Source of the DNA: Paenibacillus sp.
GTDB lineage: Bacteria; Bacillota; Bacilli; Paenibacillales; Paenibacillaceae
Length of the DNA: 9,231 bases
Assembly (NCBI GenBank): GCA_029256665.1
Contig: JAQSXN010000106.1
Span: 1 to 9,231 of the forward strand
Reading direction: 5' to 3'
Shown here: in pieces, positions 1-6,616 of the stretch
Layout: every line of letters begins with the position of its first letter
Position numbering within the stretch: position 1 is the stretch's first letter
Program-made: the position numbers and the translations under genes
Notes under the pieces: model-generated
The model's input: the letters and a program-made list of their open reading frames with translations, nothing else
Told to the model about the DNA's origin: nothing
Database searches by the model: none

Positions 1-2524
1 CCTCCGGGAATGACTTGTACGTCACTTTGTAATTGTCGGCCGGCGAGTCCTTGTCCGTCAACGAGAAGCTGCCGCTCAGGTAATAGTCGCCTTCGCGCAG
101 AATGACGTTTATGTTGCCTGTATTGCCTGCCTGCAGCAATACCCTTGCGGCGGCTCTGGCTTCCTCCAGCGTGCCGTAAGGCTGCGCCAGCGTGCCGTCT
201 CCTCCCGGCGCGCCGCTTGCCGTCACGTAAATATCCGCGTCCGGGAGCGGCGCCTCCTCGAACAGTTGCGTCGCCTGAACCGCGATCCCGCTGCGTTTGG
301 CCGTCGGCGGCAGCGTACCCTGCTCCGCGATCATTGCCACGCCCGTCGACGTGTCCTCATAAGCCTCCTTGTCCAGTAGAAGCGCGACATCCTGAAGCGA
401 CGCGTACAGCACGCCGCCCTGATCGACTGGCGCCGTCAACAAACTGATCAACGTACCGTCCGCATACGCCGAGAGCTCTCCCGCCCGCAGCTCGAGGTTG
501 CGGCCATGCAACGAAATACGTTGCAAGCCCGTCGCCGCGCGATAGGAGGCATCCGCATGGAATCCCCTCGCCACGTCCTGGATCGGCACCATCAGCGTTC
601 CGCTCTGGCGGAACGGCTCCCCGGACAGCTCCGTCCGGTAATTGGTTGCATACGCCGTACCCTCGTTCTCCCGAAGCACGACGGAGCGAAGCATATAATC
701 GCTGATCGTAAGCACCGGCTTAGGGAAACGGGCTTTGCCTTCGTACGCTCTCACATTGTCGACCCAGAAGCCCGGATCCTCCGCGTTTGTTGCCGAATAT
801 CGAATTTGGGAAATCGTCGCAGCGTTATTGCCGTTATAGAATTTAACGTTTCTAACGAGCAGTTTGCCGTTCACCCACATGGAGAAGGTATCGTACTCCG
901 TGTCCAGCTCGATAACGATTCGATGCCACTCGTTCGCGGCGACCTCCGCCGTCGCCCTTACGTTGGCGCCCGCGCTGCTGTAATAGGGAACGGATACTCT
1001 TCCGTTAATAATGGATGCCAGGACGCCTTGCTGCGAGCCGTTGATCAGAATGTCCGGGATTTTGATTTGTTTGGCCGCTCCCTCGTACCTGATATCCGTT
1101 TCGAACGTCATGGTCCCCTCGTATTCTCCCAGGCTGCGAACCATGCCTTTGTTCGCCGAGTTGGTCGGCAAATACATGCTCATATCGCCCGGCTCGCCGT
1201 CCGGCCGCTGAATGCGGGTCCAGGCGCTGTTGGTCGTCCAGCCCGTCGGCGCGGCGTTAAAATCCTCTTCGAACAACAGCACTAACTCTTCTTCCTCGCC
1301 AGGTTCTTCGATAATGACCGGCTGCGGCGGAATCGTCGAACGTTCGGCAACGAAGATGCCGCCGATTCGCACCCATGTATCGGTCGCGCCCGTCATGTGT
1401 TCGCCCACGACGCGCAGCACCAGCGTGTGCTCGCCGTCCGCAAGGTTCTGGGCCAGCATCGTGAATGTGCCTCTTGCGCTGCCGCTCAGCGCGGCGGCGT
1501 CGCTGCCGGACACGAGCTGGGGCTGACCGCCGTCGATTTGCCATTCCACATATCCGGCGTCGATCGACTTCAGCCAATACAGGCCGACCGAGCTGCCGCG
1601 GAAGTTGACGACGGCCGTCGCGTTCTCCTCCTTGCTCACGATCATATGGGGATGGCGGCCGCCCATGCTGCTTTCCTCCTGCTCGAAGCCGTGTACGGCC
1701 AATTCGTACCCGTCGACGATATCGGCTTGATCGAGAGCGCTTACACGAAGCTTCGCAGGAACCGTATAGGCTTGCGGCAAGGCAGGGGTGGCCAGATCCA
1801 GCTCCTCCAGCAGGAACTCCTGGACCAAATCGGCATAGATCGCATACCCCTCATCCGACGGATGTTCGTTGTCGCGGAACATCGTCTCCCAGGTCGCTCC
1901 GTTCGTGCCCGCATCGATGATCTGATACAAGCCGTAGCCGACATTAATGAAAGGAATGCCGTAATATTCGGCGATTTCCTCATGCCATTGCACCGTCTTC
2001 ATCAGTTGGCCGTTGTCGTAATCCAGCTCCGCCCCTGACTTGTTTAGCGTATACACCATCACAATGTCGGCGTACGGGTTGGCCTCGTAGATTTGTCGGA
2101 CCAGCCCTTCCATGCTGTCCTTGATCGTCGCTTCGTTCTGCCCGTAATCGTTGACGGCGGCTTCGATAAAGACCAGGTCGGGCTCGCCGGACAACAGATG
2201 GCTTTTGGCCCGGAATACGTTCGGGATCGAGCCGAAGCCGCCGATGCCCGCATTGATTTCGGTAATGGCCGCGGCCGGATACTCGTCCTCGAACCACTTC
2301 GTCGTTTTGGCGCGCCAGCTGTACGCCGGATTGGAAGCGCCCGAACCTAGCGTAATGGAGCCGCCGATATAGCCGATCGTCAATTCCTCGTCATGCTCCA
2401 GTTTGTAAACCGTGTTGTCGAGCGTTCTTCGCGGGAGCGGGGCGGGATCATCCGCCCATGCCGCCGTGGGGAAACCGCTCACCGTCAAAACGATAACCAA
2501 TAGCCAAGCCCATGTTTTGCTCAC
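1..2524 (-). CDS. Secreted modular SGNH esterase with ConA-like, stalk and beta-helix modules (3'-partial)
   Basis: An uninterrupted minus-strand frame runs from 2524 to the window edge (841 codons seen, no stop). Residues 1-24 form a signal peptide (hydrophobic core WAWLLVIVLTV, likely cut after AWA). Residues about 48-245 are an SGNH hydrolase: GGSIT with nucleophile Ser56, block II NAGIGG (91-96), block III VND (Asn125), and D218-N-E-H221 with catalytic Asp and His. All SGNH residues are present, so it is probably an active carbohydrate acylesterase. Next come a jelly-roll-like module (about 255-395), an acidic linker (EEPGEEEEL, 406-414), a ConA/LamG-like sandwich (about 415-596), a Cu-amine-oxidase-N-like stalk domain (about 605-735), and, from about 762 (DIYVTASG, then GTLAQPYGTLEEAR), the start of a right-handed beta-helix of the kind seen in pectate lyases and related glycosidases. 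The GTG start at 2524 is chosen because AAGGAGG lies 9 bases upstream; ATG at 2533 directly abuts it. The gene starts 16 bases after the glycoside hydrolase stop, so it is probably co-transcribed. Domain assignments after the SGNH part rest on pattern recognition. The beta-helix catalytic residues lie outside the window. Confidence 0.9.
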   Translation of the reverse strand, partial: MSKTWAWLLVIVLTVSGFPTAAWADDPAPLPRRTLDNTVYKLEHDEELTIGYIGGSITLGSGASNPAYSWRAKTTKWFEDEYPAAAITEINAGIGGFGSIPNVFRAKSHLLSGEPDLVFIEAAVNDYGQNEATIKDSMEGLVRQIYEANPYADIVMVYTLNKSGAELDYDNGQLMKTVQWHEEIAEYYGIPFINVGYGLYQIIDAGTNGATWETMFRDNEHPSDEGYAIYADLVQEFLLEELDLATPALPQAYTVPAKLRVSALDQADIVDGYELAVHGFEQEESSMGGRHPHMIVSKEENATAVVNFRGSSVGLYWLKSIDAGYVEWQIDGGQPQLVSGSDAAALSGSARGTFTMLAQNLADGEHTLVLRVVGEHMTGATDTWVRIGGIFVAERSTIPPQPVIIEEPGEEEELVLLFEEDFNAAPTGWTTNSAWTRIQRPDGEPGDMSMYLPTNSANKGMVRSLGEYEGTMTFETDIRYEGAAKQIKIPDILINGSQQGVLASIINGRVSVPYYSSAGANVRATAEVAANEWHRIVIELDTEYDTFSMWVNGKLLVRNVKFYNGNNAATISQIRYSATNAEDPGFWVDNVRAYEGKARFPKPVLTISDYMLRSVVLRENEGTAYATNYRTELSGEPFRQSGTLMVPIQDVARGFHADASYRAATGLQRISLHGRNLELRAGELSAYADGTLISLLTAPVDQGGVLYASLQDVALLLDKEAYEDTSTGVAMIAEQGTLPPTAKRSGIAVQATQLFEEAPLPDADIYVTASGAPGGDGTLAQPYGTLEEARAAARVLLQAGNTGNINVILREGDYYLSGSFSLTDKDSPADNYKVTYKSFPE

Positions 2525-2533
2525 TACTTTCAT

Positions 2534-2540
2534 CCTCCTT
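2534..2540 (-). promoter_or_regulatory. Ribosome binding site that decides a GTG start
   Basis: The minus strand reads AAGGAGG immediately followed by ATGAAAGTAGTG. The ATG at 2533 has zero spacing and is unlikely to be used. The GTG three codons later (2524) has 9-base spacing and still leaves a complete signal peptide. The site lies just past the TAA of the preceding glycoside hydrolase gene, which suggests coupled translation. Confidence 0.7.
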
Positions 2541-5495
2541 TTAGATGACAAGCGTAAAATGAAAACATTCGCCGAACGCCATGCGGCCCTCCGCTTCCAA
2601 TCCGAGCGTTACAATGGCCGACGCTTCAATGCCGGCGCTGAGCCGCGCCCCGAGGACACATGTGTCCTGAAGGTAAGCTGTATTGCCGTCGATCGGAATT
2701 CGGACGTTCAGCGTCGATCCGCCGCGGGAAACGATGTACACGCCCCCGGCTCCGCCAGCCATGTCCGGAGCAAGCCATTCCGCCTCCTGCAGATTGCCCG
2801 CGCTGATGTCGACGTACAGCGGGACGTTCGGTCTCACCCGAATCGTATCTCCCTTCCTGATCTCGCGACTGTCACCTCCTTCCTCATATAGCCGGATATA
2901 GTTAAATTCACCGTTCAAATATTTGGGTGGATTGGTACCGTTGCAAGGCACGTCGCCGATCGCGACAAGCGGCACGTTCTTCGAGTTCATGCCCGTCGCC
3001 GCTGTCTTGACGCCAAGATAGCCCCCCTCTCGATCGGCCATGCCCCAAGCCTCCCGGCCGATCGTGGAACAGATCGCGTAATCGCCTCCGGTATAGGCAT
3101 CCCTGTTGATGTCCAGGAAACGATCCGGTTCTCTGCGCGCTCCTTGCTTCTTGAGCTGCTGCAGGAACGCCACGTACGCTTGGCCGCATGGGCGCAAGAG
3201 CCCTTCCGGCCCGATATAGCCGAAGTCCGCCATCTCGCTGAGACGGAAGCCGCCGCACCACCACCATGGCGCGCTCCCCTGCACGCCGGAAGCCAGCATC
3301 ATCCGGTGAAACATGTCGGCCGTCTCCGTCTGTTTGTCGATTTCCTCCTGATAATAAGCAAATTCCTTGTGATTCCAGATAAGTCCGCCGCTCCATTTGT
3401 AACCGCACAGGCTTCTCCCGTACTCCGACCAGACGATCGGCTTGCCTCCGCTGCTATGATGCATGTAGGCGTTCATGAAACAAGCCATGTTGTAACCGTC
3501 CTCGTCCGACTCGATGCCGTACCCTTCCGGACACAGGAAGTCGCTATGCTTGTTCGTGGCGGTAAAGGCGATGTTGGCGGTGTTGAACGAACCGAAGCGA
3601 TAGGTAATCAGATGATTGGGGTCTACCGATCGGATGTCCCGCACCGCGCGATTCCACAATCCGCTGACATAATCGTCCTGAAAGCGTCGATAGGCGGCAA
3701 CCATGATGCGATCGGCATCCTCGTTCCCGTCAATCTGAGCATCCGTCGGCGGCATCGGAAGACCATCTTCCGAGCGGGAGGCGCTTCTGCCCCAATCGCT
3801 TTCTGCCCGCTCCACGGAGCCGTAGCGTTCGATGAGCCACTCCATCCATTCCGACATCAATTCATCGCGAATCCATGGGCGCATGAAGTCCTCTCCCGCT
3901 TCCCAGGCGATATCGTAGCAGAACAGCGCGGGATTGTCCGTCAGCCCCAGCGATACCGCCAGCTCCCGGAACGCCTCCGGACTGTAATAAGCCGGGCAGG
4001 TAATATTCGTTACCGACAGGGACACCTTCATCCCGTGCCGCTCGCAGCGTACGAGAAAATCGGACATTCCCGCCCGCACCCGCTCCAGATTATATCCGTC
4101 CAGCCGTGTAAACAGGCAATTGATACCCATCAACTCCATATAGGCGAGATCCTGTTCGACGACGACCGGGTCATAATTTGTTTTGTCGAGGAAACCGCAC
4201 CAATAATCGGCGATTTCGGCGCTGGGATAATAGGAAGGCCAATAATTGATGCCCGCCGGATGCCAAGTTTGTCCTTTCAAATAAAATTGGCCCTCGCGGA
4301 CGGTAACGAATTCATCCGCATGCGGCCGCGCCGCTTGCACGAACGATATGTCCTGCCGAATGAAGTCAATCCGGTCTCCGCCTACGCCGAGCTCCGTCTC
4401 CACCGTCAGATCGCCTTCGCTTGCGCTGCGCAACGCTTCCACTTGCTCTTCAGGCATGTCAAACGAGGCATCCGTTATATGACGCGGCGCGCATAAAACC
4501 GTTGTCGTCCACTCGAACAGCAGCTTCTCTCCGGAACGGATCCGGATGGCCAGGTCAACCTTGCGGAAGAACGGCGACGCATTGAGGATACGCGCTCCCG
4601 CCTTCAGCCGCTCTCCTTCCCGGAAACGATACCCGTCGACGCCGCCTTCGAACAGAAACAGCCCCGTCTGCATGGCACGAACCATCGACAGGAGCAGTGA
4701 ATCCGCGCCGCGTACGGACAATAGATCGGATTCGGTCAGGCCAATCGCCCCGGCTACGGAGCCGATCGTCGTATTCTCGACGATGCCCGGCCTTGATTTG
4801 CCGCGATAGCCGCCGTTTCTCGTATAGGAGAGCATAAAGAACGCCGCCGCGCCGCGAGTGCCTTCCGCCCTGCCCGCTTGCAGGGCGTCGTCCGGGCATG
4901 GCTCGCCCATGGCATGGACAAGCGGAATGTAACGATTGGCCCGCTCTTGGTTGTAGCCCTTGCCGTAGATGCGGCCGCAGGGACTGATGATGTCCAGCGC
5001 CGCTCCAGGGGCAAGCTCATCCCGGTAGAACGTCTGCTCAGGCTCCGTCCGAAACTGCGATACGCCGCGAACGGCGTACGTCTTGTACGAAGGCGTGATG
5101 CCTTCGATGACAAGAGGCTCCCCCTGCACGGCAAACGTCGCGTCGAGCACGCCGTCCAGCTCGCGATGCGTGAAGCCGCCTTCGCCGTCCGCCTCAATCC
5201 AGTCGTAGAAGAGCGGTCCTCCCAGCAGAAGCACCTGCCCGCCGCCAGTCGCGAACGCCTTGAGATCCGATGAGAATGCAATCGGCAGCAGCCGGCATTG
5301 CGGCACGATCAGCAGGAAACCCGCCGTATCCGTCGGATTATGCAGCGCCCGGAACTCCGCGATGGTTGTCTTCAAGGTTAGATAGCCGTTATGCCGCAAA
5401 CATTCGCATAACGCGTCTGCAGCGCGCGGATCAAAACCCGGCCAGTCATCGGCCATTACGATGATCGTACGCGTCCACTTGTCTCTCAGCATCAT
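2541..5495 (-). CDS. Large intracellular clan GH-A-like glycoside hydrolase with N-terminal GATase-like domain
   Basis: This is a 984-residue protein without a signal peptide, so it probably acts on imported oligosaccharides. Residues 9-100 look like a Rossmann/GATase-type domain (IIVMADDWPG at the start, GGGQVLLLGGP at 84-94), the fold used in the GH42 trimerisation domain and ThuA-like proteins. Residues about 130-395 appear beta-rich. A TIM barrel follows, entered at GQTWHPAGINYWPS (408-421). Candidate catalytic residues are Glu532 (YDIAWE, acid/base) and Glu691 (PIVWSEYG, nucleophile); their 159-residue separation fits GH42/GH5-like enzymes. The aromatic stretch PWWWCGGF (743-750) probably shapes the sugar site. 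Residues about 790-984 look like a C-terminal beta-sandwich. I cannot name the GH family; the acid/base is preceded by Trp rather than the usual Asn. The start is ATG 5495 or the adjacent ATG 5492, since AAAGGAG sits 5 or 8 bases upstream. An in-frame ATG at 5528 lies upstream of that site and inside the dyad, so it was rejected. The gene follows the ROK kinase after a 155-base gap. Confidence 0.85.
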   Translation of the reverse strand: MMLRDKWTRTIIVMADDWPGFDPRAADALCECLRHNGYLTLKTTIAEFRALHNPTDTAGFLLIVPQCRLLPIAFSSDLKAFATGGGQVLLLGGPLFYDWIEADGEGGFTHRELDGVLDATFAVQGEPLVIEGITPSYKTYAVRGVSQFRTEPEQTFYRDELAPGAALDIISPCGRIYGKGYNQERANRYIPLVHAMGEPCPDDALQAGRAEGTRGAAAFFMLSYTRNGGYRGKSRPGIVENTTIGSVAGAIGLTESDLLSVRGADSLLLSMVRAMQTGLFLFEGGVDGYRFREGERLKAGARILNASPFFRKVDLAIRIRSGEKLLFEWTTTVLCAPRHITDASFDMPEEQVEALRSASEGDLTVETELGVGGDRIDFIRQDISFVQAARPHADEFVTVREGQFYLKGQTWHPAGINYWPSYYPSAEIADYWCGFLDKTNYDPVVVEQDLAYMELMGINCLFTRLDGYNLERVRAGMSDFLVRCERHGMKVSLSVTNITCPAYYSPEAFRELAVSLGLTDNPALFCYDIAWEAGEDFMRPWIRDELMSEWMEWLIERYGSVERAESDWGRSASRSEDGLPMPPTDAQIDGNEDADRIMVAAYRRFQDDYVSGLWNRAVRDIRSVDPNHLITYRFGSFNTANIAFTATNKHSDFLCPEGYGIESDEDGYNMACFMNAYMHHSSGGKPIVWSEYGRSLCGYKWSGGLIWNHKEFAYYQEEIDKQTETADMFHRMMLASGVQGSAPWWWCGGFRLSEMADFGYIGPEGLLRPCGQAYVAFLQQLKKQGARREPDRFLDINRDAYTGGDYAICSTIGREAWGMADREGGYLGVKTAATGMNSKNVPLVAIGDVPCNGTNPPKYLNGEFNYIRLYEEGGDSREIRKGDTIRVRPNVPLYVDISAGNLQEAEWLAPDMAGGAGGVYIVSRGGSTLNVRIPIDGNTAYLQDTCVLGARLSAGIEASAIVTLGLEAEGRMAFGECFHFTLVI

Positions 5496-5500
5496 TGATT

Positions 5501-5507
5501 CTCCTTT
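5501..5507 (-). promoter_or_regulatory. Ribosome binding site of the glycoside hydrolase gene
   Basis: The minus strand reads AAAGGAG followed by AATCA and two consecutive ATG codons (5495, 5492). Spacing is 5 or 8 bases. It excludes the upstream in-frame ATG at 5528, which has no comparable site and lies within the inverted repeat at 5522-5537. Confidence 0.7.
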
Positions 5508-5521
5508 GAGTGCATGGGTTA

Positions 5522-5537
5522 CGGACATGAATGTCCG
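5522..5537. promoter_or_regulatory. Perfect 7-bp-arm inverted repeat, possible operator
   Basis: The sequence CGGACAT-GA-ATGTCCG is a perfect dyad with a 2-base centre, lying 27 bases upstream of the glycoside hydrolase start. The 2-base centre is too short for a good RNA hairpin loop, so a binding site for a dimeric repressor is the more natural reading. No regulator gene is in the window, so its partner is unknown. Confidence 0.35.
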
Positions 5538-5549
5538 CTACAATCTGAG

Positions 5550-5568
5550 GTGCAACATGGATCTGCAC
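5550..5568. repeat. Short inverted repeat GTGCA-N9-TGCAC
   Basis: Five-base arms separated by 9 bases lie 13 bases from the perfect dyad at 5522-5537, in the same gap. Arms this short arise easily by chance. The feature is noted only because the two dyads are neighbours upstream of a gene start. Confidence 0.2.
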
Positions 5569-5650
5569 TAAGCGACGATTATGACCGTTAGCGTTAGAAT
5601 TAGGCTGCTCCGTCAAGCACAGCTACCGCGTCAGGTTCGCGCCGCTGCTG

Positions 5651-6616
5651 CTATCTCCGCATCAGCCAGGCGATGCCGCGAAGCGCCGCGCCTTCCAGAT
5701 CCTGCGCCCGCACCACTTGAACATCACCGGAACAAGGACCGTCTGCCCGCTGCCGCATTCCGTCGACAATGCCCGGCTCCAGCCAACCAAAGGCGCGGGC
5801 GACCTGCCCGCCAATGACAATGCGCTCGCTCCGGTAGGCCGCTGCCAGCTCTCGGACCGCGCGGCCAAGCGCCAGCCCGGCCTCGCGAAACGCGGAGGAC
5901 GCTGCCGCTTCTCCCAACACGGCTCGTTCATATACGTCTTTAGCTGTAAGCGGGGGCAGATCCACTTGCTCTGTATCCGACTCCGATCCCGCTTTCTCCC
6001 CGCATCTCCTCCTGCCATTGCTGCCTGCGCCCCGTGACAATTGCTCGTACAGCCTGACGATGCCGCGACCGGACACGGTCTCTTCCAACGTGGCGTCCCC
6101 AATAGGGAGATGATAGATTTTCTCCCGGGGACCGCCCCGCTCGTCCGTTAGCAGCCGGCCCTCGCGCATAATGGAGAGCCCTAGCCCGGTTCCGATCGTG
6201 ACGCCCATCAGATTGCCGCAACCCTTGCCCGCTCCGGCATCATGCTCGCCGAGCAGGAAGGCGTTCGAATCGGAGACGAAGCGGACCGGCAACTCCCTGC
6301 CGCAAGCACGCGGAATCGCCTCCCTCAGATCAACGCCCAACAGCTCGCGGTACTTATGCGTCATCAGACTCGTTCCCCGGTCGTAATCGAACGGTCCCGG
6401 CGTCGATATACCCATAGCGCTCAGACGATATCCCTCCGACTCGGCCTGGACCACCATGGAGCGGTAAACCTCCATGATTTGCTCGATGGTCCCGTCTGGA
6501 CGCGAGGGCTGTTGCCGAACGGGCGTCAGCAGCTCGCCCTGCGCGTCCGCGACGGCATATTTCATGAACGTGCCGCCGGCATCGACAGCCAGGCTTACCC
6601 CATTACTCGAGGGCAT
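5651..6616 (-). CDS. ROK-family sugar kinase lacking the zinc-binding Cys loop
   Basis: This is a 321-residue cytoplasmic protein of typical ROK length, expected to phosphorylate a hexose with ATP. DAGGT (12-16) is the N-terminal phosphate-binding motif. STPGP (71-75), SDSN (115-118, Asp116 the likely catalytic base), GTGLG (142-146) and IVIGGQV (266-272) follow in the ROK order. The segment that normally carries the CxCGxxGCxE zinc motif reads IGDATLEETVSGRG (172-185), with no Cys, as though the metal loop had been deleted while its flanks remain. A charged, low-complexity insertion lies at about 192-222. ATG 6616 is used because GAAGGA lies 11 bases upstream and the protein then begins just ahead of DAGGT. 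The first 14 bases overlap the end of the isomerase gene, so translation is probably coupled. Pairing with a PMI-like isomerase suggests a mannokinase or another hexokinase activity. It carries no N-terminal DNA-binding domain, so it is not a ROK repressor. Confidence 0.88.
   Translation of the reverse strand: MPSSNGVSLAVDAGGTFMKYAVADAQGELLTPVRQQPSRPDGTIEQIMEVYRSMVVQAESEGYRLSAMGISTPGPFDYDRGTSLMTHKYRELLGVDLREAIPRACGRELPVRFVSDSNAFLLGEHDAGAGKGCGNLMGVTIGTGLGLSIMREGRLLTDERGGPREKIYHLPIGDATLEETVSGRGIVRLYEQLSRGAGSNGRRRCGEKAGSESDTEQVDLPPLTAKDVYERAVLGEAAASSAFREAGLALGRAVRELAAAYRSERIVIGGQVARAFGWLEPGIVDGMRQRADGPCSGDVQVVRAQDLEGAALRGIAWLMRR

Larger units (their letters stand above)
5496..5650 (-). other. 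Intergenic gap between kinase and glycoside hydrolase genes
   Basis: This is the longest non-coding stretch in the window (155 bases). I see no small gene in it. It contains the ribosome binding site of the downstream gene, a perfect dyad (5522-5537), a second short dyad (5550-5568), and TTGACG on the minus strand (5611-5616), which could be a -35 box but has no convincing -10 at 16-18 bases. I found no stem followed by a T-run, so there is no recognisable intrinsic terminator after the kinase gene. It may hold an internal promoter or operator, or be an untranslated spacer in one long transcript. Confidence 0.5.

Noticed and set aside
506..1285. Plus-strand open frame of 259 codons near the left edge
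   Set aside because: It is the codon-aligned antisense of the secreted modular protein, whose minus-strand frame stays open for 841 codons with a signal peptide and SGNH motifs.
3144..4496. Plus-strand open frame of 450 codons opposite the glycoside hydrolase gene
   Set aside because: It lies wholly inside a gene with clear catalytic motifs. Its translation shows no recognisable domain, and GC-rich codon bias often leaves the antisense frame open.
5496..5528. Longer N-terminus of the glycoside hydrolase starting at ATG 5528
   Set aside because: The strong AAAGGAG site lies downstream of this ATG and is correctly spaced for ATG 5495/5492. The extra 11 residues add no domain.
5611..5616. TTGACG on the minus strand as a -35 promoter box
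   Set aside because: No TATAAT-like hexamer is present at 16-18 bases downstream, so a single hexamer is not enough to call a promoter.
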